A program made the position numbers and the translations under genes. A DNA stretch of 34,818 nt from an uncultured Collinsella sp. (GTDB lineage Bacteria > Actinomycetota > Coriobacteriia > Coriobacteriales > Coriobacteriaceae), in the NCBI GenBank assembly GCA_902465105.1, contig CABQLM010000015.1, positions 1-34,818 on the forward strand, written 5' to 3'. Each line of letters opens with the position of its first letter. Position 1 is the first letter of the stretch. This document shows positions 13,820 through 22,446 of the stretch, one piece after another. The notes beneath the pieces were generated by a model that made no database searches, was not told the DNA's origin, and worked only from the letters and a program-made list of their open reading frames with translations.

Positions 13820-16477
13820 ATGAGTGCTGACTACCCGTCAATGACTACGGCCGAGATCCGCTCCAAGTTCCTCAACTTCTTTGAGGAGCGCGGTCTTAAG
13901 CTTTATCCTTCTTCGTCTCTTGTTCCCGACGATCCCTCGCTGCTGCTTGCCAACGCCGGCATGAACCAGTTTAAGGAGTACTACCAGGGCAAGAAGACCA
14001 TGAAGGAGATCGGCGCGATCTCCTGCCAGAAGTGCGTCCGCACCAACGACATCGACTGCATCGGCGAGGACGGCCGTCACCTGTCCTTCTTTGAGATGCT
14101 CGGCGACTTCTCCTTTGGCGGCGTCTCTAAGCAGCAGGCCTGCGCTTGGGCCTTTGAGCTCATCACCAAGGAGTTCAAGCTGCCGCTCGACCGCCTGTAC
14201 TTCACCGTCTTTACCGAGGACGACGAGACACACGATGTGTGGCGCTCTCTGGGCGTTGCCGAGGATCACATCTCCCGCCTGGGCGAGGACGACAACTTCT
14301 GGGCCGCTGGCCCCACCGGCCCCTGCGGTCCGTGCTCCGAGATCTACTTTGATATGGGCGAGGAGGTCGGCTGCGGGAGCCCCGACTGCAAGCCCGGCTG
14401 CGACTGCGACCGCTTCCTGGAGTTCTGGAACCTCGTGTTTACCCAGTACGACCGTCAGGAGGACGGCTCCATGCCGGAGCTGCCGCACCGCAACCTCGAT
14501 ACGGGCATGGGTCTGGAGCGCATGGCCGCTATCATGCAGCACAAGACCGCTAACTACGACGGCGATCTGATGCAGCACCTCATCAAGCTCGGTGAGGAGA
14601 TCAGCGGCAAGACCTATGACGCTGACGATTACTCTGGCGCCAGCCGTTCTCTGCGCATCATCGCCGACCACTCCCGTGCCGTCGACTTTATGATTTCTGA
14701 CGGCATCCTGCCCGGCAACGAGGGCCGCGAGTACGTTTTGCGCCGCCTGCTCCGCCGTGCCGTGTTCCACGGACGCCTGCTGGGTATCGAGGGCGCCTTC
14801 CTGACCAAGTTTATCGACGAGGTCAACGCTCAGATGGGCGAGGCCTATCCCGAGCTTCTCAAGAACGTCGCGCTCGTCAAGGGTATCGTCGCTTCCGAGG
14901 AGGAGCGCTTCTCCACGACGCTCGACAACGGCCGCGTCTATCTGGACGAGGCCCTGGCAGCGCTTGCCGAGGGTGCCGTGCTTCCGGGCGATGTCGCCTT
15001 TAAGCTGCACGATACCTTTGGTTTTCCCATCGACCTGACCGTCGAGATCGCTGGCGCTGCCGGTCACGATGTCGACATGGACGGCTTTACCGCCTGCATG
15101 GAGGATCAGAAAGCCCGCGCTCGCGCCAACGCTAAGGGCGATGCTTGGGGCAGCTTTAACGATGTGTGGGTCGAGCTTTCGGACAAGGTCGCCGCGACCG
15201 AGTTCGACGGCTATGACAACGACGTCATCGAGGGCACCAAGGTTGTTGCCATCGTGCGCAACGGCGAGTCCGTCGAGTCTGCTGCCGCGGGCGAGGATGT
15301 CGAGGTTGTGCTCGACCGCACCCCGTTCTATGCAGAGATGGGCGGCCAGCAGGGTGACGCCGGTGATCTTTCCGCTGAGGGCGTTGCACTGACCGTTTCC
15401 GATACCAAGAACCACAACGGCCTGTATGCCCACGTCGCGCACGTCGCCGAGGGTACGCTGACCGTCGGTGCTACCTTGACCGCCGCGCTCGACGCCGAGC
15501 GCCGTGGCTTCCTGCGCCGCAACCACACCGCCACGCACCTGCTCGACGCCGCGCTTAAGCAGGTCCTGGGCGAGCATGTCTCCCAGGCCGGCTCGCTGGT
15601 GACTCCCGAGCACCTGCGCTTTGACTTCACGCACTTTGAGGCCCTGTCCTCCGAGCAGCTCAAGGCTGTCGAGGATCTGGTCAACCAGCAGATCTTTGCT
15701 TCCAAGCCGGTCGTGACCCGCGTCATGGGCATCGACGAGGCCAAGGCCGCCGGTGCTGTTGCCCTGTTTGGCGAGAAGTACGGCGACGTCGTCCGCGTCG
15801 TCTCCGTGGGCGCCGAGGACCAGCCGTTCTCCCGTGAGCTCTGTGGTGGCACCCATGCCGCCAACACTGCCGAGATCGGCCTGTTCAAGATCATTTCCGA
15901 GTCCTCTACGGGCTCCAACGTCCGCCGTATCGAGGCCGTGACCTCTAAGGGCGCCCTCGACTACATGGCCGACCGTCTGGCGCTCGTCGACGCCGCTGCC
16001 GCTGCGCTCAAGTGCCGCGTGGACGAGGTTCCCGCCCGCGTTGAGAACCTGCAGGCCGAGCTGCGCGAGACGTCCAATAAGCTCAAGAAGGCGCTGACCG
16101 GCGGCTCCTCCGATGCCATTTCCAGCGCCATCGACGGTGCTGTCGAGCTCGGCGGCTACAAGCTCGTCGTCGCTGAGCTCCAGGGCCTTGAGGCTGCCGA
16201 CTTGCGCAACGTCTGGGATACCGTGCACCAGAAGGTCGCCGGCCCTGTCGCCTGCGTCGTCGCCAGCGTGACCGAGAAGGGCACCCCGGCCCTGCTCGCC
16301 GCCGGCTCCGATGACGCCGTCAAGGCCGGTTTCCACGCCGGCAACGTGATCAAGCGGATTGCGGGCCTGGTCGACGGTCGCGGTGGCGGCCGTCCCAACA
16401 TGGCCCAGGCCGGTGGCAAGAACGCCGCCGGTATCGCCGATGCCCTCGCGGCCGCCAAGACCGCGCTCGGCGCCTAA
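13820..16477 (+). CDS. alaS: Alanyl-tRNA synthetase
   Basis: This 885-residue class II synthetase charges tRNA-Ala and edits mischarged Ser and Gly. The catalytic N-terminal domain is typical (LANAGMNQFKEYY, SCQKCVRTNDID, GRHLSFFEMLGDFSFG). The editing domain has its metal ligands HTATH at about 569-573 and CGGTH at 675-679. A DHHA1-type C-terminal domain ends with GRGGGRPNMAQAGGK. ATG 13820 has GAGGAG nine bases upstream, and ATG 13841 is an alternative. It leads a probable operon with ruvX, mltG, yqeG-like, aroK and aroB-like genes. The alaS-ruvX-mltG order is widespread in Gram-positive bacteria. Confidence 0.97.
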   Translation: MSADYPSMTTAEIRSKFLNFFEERGLKLYPSSSLVPDDPSLLLANAGMNQFKEYYQGKKTMKEIGAISCQKCVRTNDIDCIGEDGRHLSFFEMLGDFSFGGVSKQQACAWAFELITKEFKLPLDRLYFTVFTEDDETHDVWRSLGVAEDHISRLGEDDNFWAAGPTGPCGPCSEIYFDMGEEVGCGSPDCKPGCDCDRFLEFWNLVFTQYDRQEDGSMPELPHRNLDTGMGLERMAAIMQHKTANYDGDLMQHLIKLGEEISGKTYDADDYSGASRSLRIIADHSRAVDFMISDGILPGNEGREYVLRRLLRRAVFHGRLLGIEGAFLTKFIDEVNAQMGEAYPELLKNVALVKGIVASEEERFSTTLDNGRVYLDEALAALAEGAVLPGDVAFKLHDTFGFPIDLTVEIAGAAGHDVDMDGFTACMEDQKARARANAKGDAWGSFNDVWVELSDKVAATEFDGYDNDVIEGTKVVAIVRNGESVESAAAGEDVEVVLDRTPFYAEMGGQQGDAGDLSAEGVALTVSDTKNHNGLYAHVAHVAEGTLTVGATLTAALDAERRGFLRRNHTATHLLDAALKQVLGEHVSQAGSLVTPEHLRFDFTHFEALSSEQLKAVEDLVNQQIFASKPVVTRVMGIDEAKAAGAVALFGEKYGDVVRVVSVGAEDQPFSRELCGGTHAANTAEIGLFKIISESSTGSNVRRIEAVTSKGALDYMADRLALVDAAAAALKCRVDEVPARVENLQAELRETSNKLKKALTGGSSDAISSAIDGAVELGGYKLVVAELQGLEAADLRNVWDTVHQKVAGPVACVVASVTEKGTPALLAAGSDDAVKAGFHAGNVIKRIAGLVDGRGGGRPNMAQAGGKNAAGIADALAAAKTALGA

Positions 16478-16494
16478 GAGCCTAGGTAGTCGCT

Positions 16495-16923
16495 GTGGTC
16501 GCGCTCGCGCTGGACATAGGGGAGACTAGAATCGGCATCGCCGTCTCGAGCCGTGATGGCAAGATGGCGATGCCCGTCAAGGTGCTCCCGGCTGCCGAGG
16601 TCACCGGTATGGCCAAGACGTTTCGTTACCTGGTCGAGGACTATGAGCCCGACATCCTGGTCAGCGGACGTCCTCTGACCATGGCCGGTGAGCCCGGTCC
16701 CCAGGCCGAGCGCGTTGCCGCCGTGGCTCAAAAGATCGCCGACGAACTCGATCTTCCGCTGGAGTTTGAGGATGAGCGTCTGTCCTCGCAGGAGGCCAAA
16801 CGAATCCTGCGAGAACAGGGGCTCAACGAAAAGCAGATGAGGGGCAAGATTGACATGATCGCTGCCAGCCTGTTCTTGCAGACCTGGCTCGATCGAAAAA
16901 ACGAGGAGGTTCCTCATGCCTAG
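16495..16923 (+). CDS. ruvX: Holliday junction resolvase-like RuvX/YqgF
   Basis: This 142-residue RNase H-fold protein is of the YqgF/RuvX type, proposed to act as a Holliday junction resolvase or in 16S rRNA 5'-end maturation. The conserved acidic residues are visible: D7 in ALDIGETRIGIAVS, an acidic residue in EFEDERLSSQEA, and D in KIDMIAASLFLQTWL. The VSGRPLTMAGEPGPQAE segment is also family-typical. The start is GTG 16495 with only a weak AGGT-like ribosome-binding site, 17 bases after the alaS stop, so read-through translation is likely. It overlaps the mltG start by eight bases. Confidence 0.92.
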   Translation: MVALALDIGETRIGIAVSSRDGKMAMPVKVLPAAEVTGMAKTFRYLVEDYEPDILVSGRPLTMAGEPGPQAERVAAVAQKIADELDLPLEFEDERLSSQEAKRILREQGLNEKQMRGKIDMIAASLFLQTWLDRKNEEVPHA

Positions 16924-18292
16924 CGCTTCTGATCCGCGCCAGCCGAATCGTGCACGGCAGCCTGTCCCGCGCCATGCGCAGCCTGGCCAGCGCCCTGCGC
17001 AGCCGACGCAGCGTGCGGTCCAACAGCCTGTTGCCCGTTCGACCCAGCAATCGTCTGCCCGTTTGCCTCAGCAGCCCGCTGCTCGCGCGGCGCAATCCAC
17101 TGGTGGTACGCGTTTTAAACAGCAAGCGCCTGCTCAGCGCGCGCAGACCCCTCAATCTCATGGTCATTCTCACCGGGCCCATGGCGCGCACCGCGTGGCT
17201 CCGGCAACGCGCTCAAGCTACAACTCCCATGCTCGCCGCAGCGTCCAACAGAAGAACTCTCCGGTGCCCATGATTGTCGGCGCCGTGTTTGCCCTACTTG
17301 CGCTGGCCGCGATCGTCTTCTTTGTCGTTCCGGCTGTCAAAGGTTTCATTACCGGTGGGGACGCGAACGTTGAAGCTGGTCAGCAAGTTACTATCACGAT
17401 TCCCGAAGGCGCTTCGGGCGACACCATCGCCTCGATCCTCTCCGAGAACCATATCGTCGAGAATCCCAAGGATTACTACGCTGCGGTCAAAAAGCTCAAC
17501 GCCGATATGTCGCTCAAGCCGGGTAAATATTCGTTTACCACGCTCATGGACGCTACTAAGGTTGTTCAGCAGCTTATGGAAGGTCCCAACGCCGGCTCCG
17601 ATGCGCTCACGATTCCTGAGGGCCTGACGGTCGATCAGGTCGCCGACCGCGTGGCCAAGGCGTACGACAGCATTTCTAAGGAAGACTTCCTTAATCAGGC
17701 CAAGGCGAGCAATTATGTGAATGATTACGCTTTCCTTAAAGACGCCGCGAACGATTCGCTCGAGGGTTTCCTGTTCCCCAAGACCTATTCGCTGGGTAAG
17801 GACCCGAGCGCCGACGACGTGATTCGCGCCATGCTCGACCAGTTTAACGACGAGTATAAATCGCTCGATTTTGCCAGCTGCGAGGCAAAGATCAAGGAGC
17901 GCTACGGCGTGGAGATGTCCGATTACGACATCGTCAATCTTGCCTCCATCGTCGAGCGCGAGGGCCTCAACGCCGATCAGCGCGCGCACGTGGCCTCGGT
18001 CTTCTACAACCGTCTGGCCGGCAAGCTCGATGGCCTGTGCTATCTCAACAGCGACGCGACCATGATGTACGTCACCGGTGGCGAGGTTACCGCTGACGAC
18101 CTGCAGAGCGATAGCCCCTATAACACTTATAAGCACGAGGGCCTCCCTCCCACGCCCATTTGCTCTCCGTCGCTCGAGGCGCTTAAGGCCACCCTTGAGC
18201 CGACCGACTCCGACGACCTGTATTTCTACATTACGCAGGACGAGGAGTATTTCTCGAAGACCTACGAAGAACATCAACAGTCTTGGAATTAA
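16916..18292 (+). CDS. mltG: Endolytic murein transglycosylase MltG with long cytoplasmic N-terminus
   Basis: This 458-residue membrane-anchored enzyme cleaves nascent glycan strands and sets their length. Residues 1 to about 117 are low-complexity and rich in Gln, Pro, Arg and Ala. A membrane helix spans about 119-142. A LysM-like module follows (about 155-225, ITIPEGASGDTIASIL), then the YceG catalytic domain. The catalytic glutamate is E347 in LASIVEREGLNADQ, with conserved VFYNRL and LPPTPICSPSLEAL downstream. ATG 16916 follows an excellent GAGGAGGT. The N-terminal extension is unusual in length and composition and may bind partners of the divisome or elongasome; that is inference. Confidence 0.93.
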   Translation: MPSASDPRQPNRARQPVPRHAQPGQRPAQPTQRAVQQPVARSTQQSSARLPQQPAARAAQSTGGTRFKQQAPAQRAQTPQSHGHSHRAHGAHRVAPATRSSYNSHARRSVQQKNSPVPMIVGAVFALLALAAIVFFVVPAVKGFITGGDANVEAGQQVTITIPEGASGDTIASILSENHIVENPKDYYAAVKKLNADMSLKPGKYSFTTLMDATKVVQQLMEGPNAGSDALTIPEGLTVDQVADRVAKAYDSISKEDFLNQAKASNYVNDYAFLKDAANDSLEGFLFPKTYSLGKDPSADDVIRAMLDQFNDEYKSLDFASCEAKIKERYGVEMSDYDIVNLASIVEREGLNADQRAHVASVFYNRLAGKLDGLCYLNSDATMMYVTGGEVTADDLQSDSPYNTYKHEGLPPTPICSPSLEALKATLEPTDSDDLYFYITQDEEYFSKTYEEHQQSWN

Positions 18293-18294
18293 TC

Positions 18295-18792
18295 ATGAGG
18301 ATTTTTAGCCCCAAACGATATGTTGTCTCGGTCGATCGCATCGACCTCGATACCCTCTGGGCCGACGGTAAGCGAGCCATTCTGCTCGATCGCGACAACA
18401 CCCTGGTGCCGCGCGATACCGAGCAAGTACCCGCTGCGGTCTCCGCCTGGCTCGAGGCCGCCCGTGCTAAGGGCTTTAAGCTGTGCATGGTGTCCAACAA
18501 CTGGCATCGCGACCAGGTTATGGCGTCGGCGCGCGAGCTGGGGCTCGAGGCCATCAGCCATGCCATGAAGCCGGCGCCTTTTGCCCTCAAAGCGGGCCTT
18601 AAGCGCCTGGGTGCCACGGCTAACGAGGCCGTACTGATCGGTGACCAGCTGTATACGGACGTGTGGAGTGGCAACTTTGCCGGTGTCGACACAATCTTGG
18701 TCAAACCTCAGGCCACGCAGGACCTGTGGTATACGCAGATCTTTCGTATTTTTGAGCGCCGGGCCCTGCGCGACCTTCCCTGCGAGGAATAG
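18295..18792 (+). CDS. HAD-superfamily phosphatase of the YqeG type
   Basis: This 165-residue HAD subfamily IIIA protein has the nucleophile motif LLDRDNTLV (D32 and D34), motif II in MVSNNW, motif III lysine in MKPAPFALKAG, and motif IV IGDQLYTDVW. This set matches the YqeG/Gep4-like group, whose members are phosphatidylglycerophosphate phosphatases in some lineages and are uncharacterised in others. The start is probably ATG 18295, two bases after the mltG stop; TTG 18283 is possible and neither has a strong ribosome-binding site. In Firmicutes yqeG also lies upstream of aro genes, which fits the following aroK here. Confidence 0.88.
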   Translation: MRIFSPKRYVVSVDRIDLDTLWADGKRAILLDRDNTLVPRDTEQVPAAVSAWLEAARAKGFKLCMVSNNWHRDQVMASARELGLEAISHAMKPAPFALKAGLKRLGATANEAVLIGDQLYTDVWSGNFAGVDTILVKPQATQDLWYTQIFRIFERRALRDLPCEE

Positions 18793-18800
18793 GTTTCGCT

Positions 18801-19334
18801 ATGTCCCAGCACACCAAACACGGCTGCGACCACATCTTCTTTATCGGCTTTTTGGGCGCTGGCAAATCGACGCTCGCGCGTAACGTCGGCAACATGTTCA
18901 AGCGTCGGTTTATTGATACCGACCGCCTGGTGGTCCGCCGTTGCGGCAAGTCGGTGACCGAGATCTTTGAGACCGAGGGCGAGGCGCGCTTCCGCGAGCT
19001 CGAGACCTCGGCGCTTCGTTCGCTTCAGAGCGAGCGCAGCCTGTTGGTTTCGTGCGGGGGCGGCATCGTCGAGACGCCGGAAAACATCGAGCTCATGCAC
19101 CAGATGGGTACTTGTGTGTACCTCGAAGGCGACTTTGAGGACTCGATGCGTCAGATTCGCCGGTCCGATACCCGACCTGATTTCCGTTCGCCCGAGCACG
19201 CGGCGCTGCTCTTTGAGCATCGCCGTCCGTTGTATCGCCAAGCGGCCGATCTTACCCTCGATATCCGCAATAAGTCCTTTGAGGATGTTTCTTACCTTTG
19301 TGCCGAGATGCTTTTGGAGCGTGGATTGCTATGA
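18801..19334 (+). CDS. aroK: Shikimate kinase
   Basis: This 177-residue cytoplasmic kinase phosphorylates shikimate with ATP in aromatic amino-acid biosynthesis. Walker A is GFLGAGKST at residues 16-24. Shikimate-binding residues are present in the DTD motif (RFIDTDRL), the R in ARFRELE and the GGG in SCGGGIVETPEN. The lid arginine lies in RRSDTRP. All catalytic elements look intact. A 10-residue polar N-terminal extension precedes the usual start. AGG lies just upstream of ATG 18801. The stop codon overlaps the aroB-like start (ATGA), so the two are coupled. Confidence 0.92.
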   Translation: MSQHTKHGCDHIFFIGFLGAGKSTLARNVGNMFKRRFIDTDRLVVRRCGKSVTEIFETEGEARFRELETSALRSLQSERSLLVSCGGGIVETPENIELMHQMGTCVYLEGDFEDSMRQIRRSDTRPDFRSPEHAALLFEHRRPLYRQAADLTLDIRNKSFEDVSYLCAEMLLERGLL

Positions 19335-20440
19335 TTCGCCGTCAACTCATCAATTTCCAAAACCGCAGCGTCGATGTTCGTGTCGGGCTAGGCGCGTTTG
19401 AGGAGCTGTCGCGCATGTTTGCCTCGGCTGTGGGCAAGCCCAAGCGTGCGATGGTTGTATGGAATACAGCCGTGTCCGAGCGCTTTGGTGAGGTCGTCGA
19501 TCATGCGCTGGTCGATGCCGGCTTTGTCGTGTCGCAGCTTTTGCTTGAGGTTTCGCCTGCGGGTGCTACGCTCGCCGATGCCGATGCTGTCTTTGGCGCG
19601 CTGTCGGCTAACGGAATTACCTGCGATGACCTGGTTGTTGCCGTTGGCGATGCCGCAACCTGCTCGGTTGTTTGCTGGTGCGCTAACCAGTGGTGCGGTC
19701 GTACCGAGTGCGCGCTGTTGCCGACGACATTCGACGCCATGCTCACGGTCGCTACGACGATGGAGCCGCTCGTCGCTTCGGGCAACCACTCGCTGCCCGC
19801 CATCGCGGTGCGCCCCGAGCCCGGTCTGGTCGTGTGCAATCTGGACCTTGTTCGCGAGGCCGACCCTGAGAACCTTAAGCTTGGCTATGCGCAGCTCGTG
19901 GGCACTATGCTTTCGAGCAGCAAGTCGCGCTGGAACCAGTTCTCCGAGACGGTCCCCGAGATTCTTGCCGGTGAGGAGGTTGCACTCGTCAATGCCGTGC
20001 AGTGGTCCCAGACCGCCCGCAAGGACGTGCTTATGGCCACGAACCCGAGCGCTCGCCATGCGCTCGATTTTGGCAAGACGGGGGAGCGTACCCTGCGCGT
20101 CTGCCTGGGCAATGCCGCGACGCAGGTTCCTGCCTACCAGCTGTTGTCCGAGGGTATGCGCTTTGAGGCGCGCTTGGCCCACGATGCCTGCGACTTCGAT
20201 ATCGACTATGTGTTTGAAGTCGATGATTGCCTAGAGGACTTTGGAATCGAGGAGCTCGCCTTCGACCTTGAACCGGAGGCCTTTATTACGGAGTTCCGCA
20301 GGCAGCAGTTCGCGCGCTCTAATCGCACGATGCTGCCGCTGCCCGCGGCACTTGGCGCCATTCGTCTTAACGCCGTGGACGACGATGTCCTTGAGCGCCA
20401 TGCGGCAGCCTATTTGGCTTCTCGCAAGGAACTTCTCTAA
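19331..20440 (+). CDS. Divergent AroB-like protein lacking canonical catalytic residues
   Basis: This 369-residue protein sits where 3-dehydroquinate synthase (AroB) would be expected and shows its scaffold. VAVGDAATC (residues 103-111) corresponds to the GGGVVGD NAD loop, LLPTTFDAML to the VPTTLLA segment, and ARHALDFGKTGER (241-253) to the R-x2-LNFGHTxGHA metal segment. The defining residues are changed: the metal-binding Glu of GLAE-x-IK is Q188, the metal-binding His of FGHT is K249, and the DSSVGGKTG stretch reads TVATTMEPL. It probably does not catalyse the normal reaction, or does so differently. It is a full-length, uninterrupted frame coupled to an intact aroK. Confidence 0.72.
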   Translation: MIRRQLINFQNRSVDVRVGLGAFEELSRMFASAVGKPKRAMVVWNTAVSERFGEVVDHALVDAGFVVSQLLLEVSPAGATLADADAVFGALSANGITCDDLVVAVGDAATCSVVCWCANQWCGRTECALLPTTFDAMLTVATTMEPLVASGNHSLPAIAVRPEPGLVVCNLDLVREADPENLKLGYAQLVGTMLSSSKSRWNQFSETVPEILAGEEVALVNAVQWSQTARKDVLMATNPSARHALDFGKTGERTLRVCLGNAATQVPAYQLLSEGMRFEARLAHDACDFDIDYVFEVDDCLEDFGIEELAFDLEPEAFITEFRRQQFARSNRTMLPLPAALGAIRLNAVDDDVLERHAAAYLASRKELL

Positions 20441-20445
20441 GTTTA

Positions 20446-20471
20446 TTGACATCCATCGTCTTTCGTATCAT
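20446..20471 (+). promoter_or_regulatory. Possible promoter of the aminopeptidase transcription unit
   Basis: TTGACA (20446-20451) is a perfect -35 hexamer and TATCAT (20466-20471) a fair -10, but the 14-base spacing is short. Transcription from here would start near 20478, just where the structured leader begins. Confidence 0.4.
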
Positions 20472-20476
20472 GTTGG

Positions 20477-20542
20477 GGGACGGGTTTTATCGGTTGCGAA
20501 TCGTTCGCGGTTCCGTGCGCCGATTGGGCCCGTCCCGCTTTT
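20477..20542 (+). promoter_or_regulatory. Nested stem structure in the leader of the aminopeptidase gene
   Basis: GGGACGGG (20477-20484) pairs with CCCGTCCC (20529-20536). Inside, ATCGG (20489-20493) pairs with CCGAT (20520-20524) and GCGAA (20496-20500) with TTCGC (20504-20508). The outer stem is followed by GCTTTT. The three nested helices end about 30 bases before the start codon. The element could be an attenuator, an unassigned riboswitch-like leader, or a terminator for the upstream aroB-like gene. Confidence 0.5.
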
Positions 20543-20569
20543 ATTGAGGACATCGAGAAAGGAAACTGC

Positions 20570-21700
20570 ATGTCTGAGTTTGCTGCCGGTCCTGCCGGTC
20601 GTATCGAGCGTGTCCGTGCCCTGATGGCCGAGCGTGGCTACGATGCCATCGTGGTGCGCGACGAGGCCAACCTTCGTTGGCTCACGGGCGTGAAGGGCGT
20701 CTTCGACTACACCTTCGAGTTCCCGCATGCCGCGTTTATTACGGCAGACCAGTGCCTGTTCCACACCGACTCGCGCTACCTCAACAGCTTTGAGGAGAAC
20801 ACGCCCGCCGGCAGCCCCTGGGTCTACGACATGGACGAGGGCACCATTCCCGGCTGGGTCGCCGGCAAGATCGCGGCCAACAAGTGCCGCGTCTGTGCCG
20901 TCGAGGATGACATGCAGATTAACTTCTACAAGGGCATTCAGCGTGGCCTGGAGGACCGCTCCGTTGCCTGCATGCTGCCGCTGATGCATGACGACATCCG
21001 TAAGATGCGTGCCATCAAGGACGCCGAGGAGATTGAGCTCATGCGCCATGCGCAGTCGATCACCGACGCCGCCTTCCAGCACATGCTCGGCTTTATTAAG
21101 CCCGGCATGACCGAGAAGCAGGTTCGCAACGAGCTCGAGAACTTTATGTTCGCCAACGGCGCCGACAGCTTGGCCTTTGGCTCCATCGTGGCGAGCGGTC
21201 CCAACACCGCCAACCCGCACGCCGTGCCGAGTGACCGCGTGATCGAGAAAGGCGACTTCGTCCTCATGGATTACGGCGCGGGCTACTGCGATTATCGTTC
21301 CGACATGACGCGCACCGTCGTGATGGGCGAGCCTACCCAGGAGCAGCTCGACCTGTACGCGCTCGTGCGCCGTACGCACGAGGAGTGCGTCGCCGCCATC
21401 CATCCGGGCGTCGAGGGCAACGACATTTTCAAGCTTTCCAAGAAGATTATCGGCGATGCCGGCTATGGCGATTACTACAACCATGGTCTGGGCCACGGCG
21501 TGGGCATCGACATCCATGAGCTGCCCAACTTCAACCGCAGCAAGAACATCATCGAGGTCGGCTCCGTTGTCACCATGGAGCCCGGCGTGTACCTGCCCGG
21601 CGTGGGCGGCGTGCGCTTGGAGGACTACGGCGTGGTCACCGAGAACGGCTACGAGCCTTTCACCAAGACCCCGCACGACCTGCACGTCATCGACTGCTAG
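20570..21700 (+). CDS. M24 family Xaa-Pro aminopeptidase
   Basis: This 376-residue cytoplasmic metallopeptidase removes N-terminal residues preceding proline. It has an N-terminal creatinase-like domain (about 1-130) and a pita-bread catalytic domain. The five metal ligands are recognisable in order: D in VLMDYGAG, D in SDMTRTV, H in [14 protein letters not shown] in VTMEPG and E in VRLEDYG. ATG 20570 has AAAGGA upstream. In many Gram-positive bacteria an M24 peptidase gene directly precedes efp, as here, although a terminator and a promoter separate them. Close relatives include dipeptidases, so substrate preference is tentative. Confidence 0.93.
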   Translation: MSEFAAGPAGRIERVRALMAERGYDAIVVRDEANLRWLTGVKGVFDYTFEFPHAAFITADQCLFHTDSRYLNSFEENTPAGSPWVYDMDEGTIPGWVAGKIAANKCRVCAVEDDMQINFYKGIQRGLEDRSVACMLPLMHDDIRKMRAIKDAEEIELMRHAQSITDAAFQHMLGFIKPGMTEKQVRNELENFMFANGADSLAFGSIVASGPNTANPHAVPSDRVIEKGDFVLMDYGAGYCDYRSDMTRTVVMGEPTQEQLDLYALVRRTHEECVAAIHPGVEGNDIFKLSKKIIGDAGYGDYYNHGLGHGVGIDIHELPNFNRSKNIIEVGSVVTMEPGVYLPGVGGVRLEDYGVVTENGYEPFTKTPHDLHVIDC

Positions 21701-21721
21701 CCCATTTCGATAGATTTTTGG

Positions 21722-21765
21722 GCGGGGCGTCCGGAGCAATTCGGGCGCCCCGCGTTCTCTTTTTA
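21722..21765 (+). terminator. Intrinsic terminator between the aminopeptidase gene and efp
   Basis: GCGGGGCG (21722-21729) and CGCCCCGC (21746-21753) form a GC-rich stem, extended inward by CCG/CGG pairs, followed by TTCTCTTTTT. It starts 22 bases after the stop codon. Confidence 0.88.
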
Positions 21766-21772
21766 TGCGCTC

Positions 21773-21801
21773 GCTGCAGCAGCCGTCTGCAAGTGTATAA
21801 T
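21773..21801 (+). promoter_or_regulatory. Probable efp promoter
   Basis: TATAAT at 21796-21801 is a perfect -10 box. The hexamer 17 bases upstream, GCTGCA at 21773-21778, is a weak -35. The promoter lies between the terminator and efp and should drive the efp to recN series. Confidence 0.6.
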
Positions 21802-21858
21802 TTCTGTCGTATGTAATTTGGACGCCTGTGCGTTCTGCCCATAAGAAGAAAGGTCGCT

Positions 21859-22422
21859 ATGCCTACCATTTCTACCGCCGACTTCAAGAACGGCCTCGGT
21901 CTCCGCATTAAGGACAAGGTCTACACCATCGTCGAGTTCCAGCACGTCAAGCCGGGCAAGGGCGGTGCTTTTGTGCGCTACAAGACCCGCGATATCAAGA
22001 GCGGCCGTGTCGTTGAGAACACCTGCAACGCCGGTACCAAGTTCGAGAGCGTCATGCTCACCACCCGTGAGTTCCAGTACCTCTATAACGACGGTGCCGA
22101 CTACATCTTCATGGACAACGAGTCTTACGAGCAGGTTCCCGTCCCCGAGGACATGGTGGGTGAGAACTCCAAGTGGCTGCGCGAGAACGACACCTGCCAG
22201 CTGCTCTTCGCCGACGACGAGCTCATGGGCGTGACCCCGCCGATGTTCATCGAGACCACCATCGTCCAGACCGACCCGGGCTTTAAGGGCGACACCGTCC
22301 AGGGTTCCACCAAGCCGGCCACCATCGACACCGGCGCTGTCATCCAGGTCCCCATGTACCTCAACGAGGGCGAGGTCATCAAGGTTGACACCCGCGACGG
22401 CAAGTTCGTCTCCCGCGTCTAG
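21859..22422 (+). CDS. efp: Elongation factor P
   Basis: This 187-residue translation factor relieves ribosome stalling at polyproline. It has three beta-barrel domains at normal length. The tip-loop residue that is post-translationally modified in many bacteria is K34 in HVKPGKGGAFVRYK; whether it is modified here cannot be seen, and no EpmA/EpmB-type gene is in the window. The C-terminal signature region is typical (VIQVPMYLNEGEVIKVDTRDGKFVSRV). AAAGG precedes ATG 21859. It leads a run of seven closely spaced genes. Confidence 0.97.
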   Translation: MPTISTADFKNGLGLRIKDKVYTIVEFQHVKPGKGGAFVRYKTRDIKSGRVVENTCNAGTKFESVMLTTREFQYLYNDGADYIFMDNESYEQVPVPEDMVGENSKWLRENDTCQLLFADDELMGVTPPMFIETTIVQTDPGFKGDTVQGSTKPATIDTGAVIQVPMYLNEGEVIKVDTRDGKFVSRV

Positions 22423-22446
22423 CAACCAACTTTACTAGGAGGACTC

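Noticed and set aside
13624..13820. Possible T-box or other attenuator before alaS
   Set aside because: There is a hairpin with a T-run, but no T-box core, no specifier loop and too little leader; the promoter lies downstream of the hairpin.
13838..16336. 832-codon open frame antisense to alaS
   Set aside because: Same reason: codon-bias shadow over a certain gene, with no motifs.
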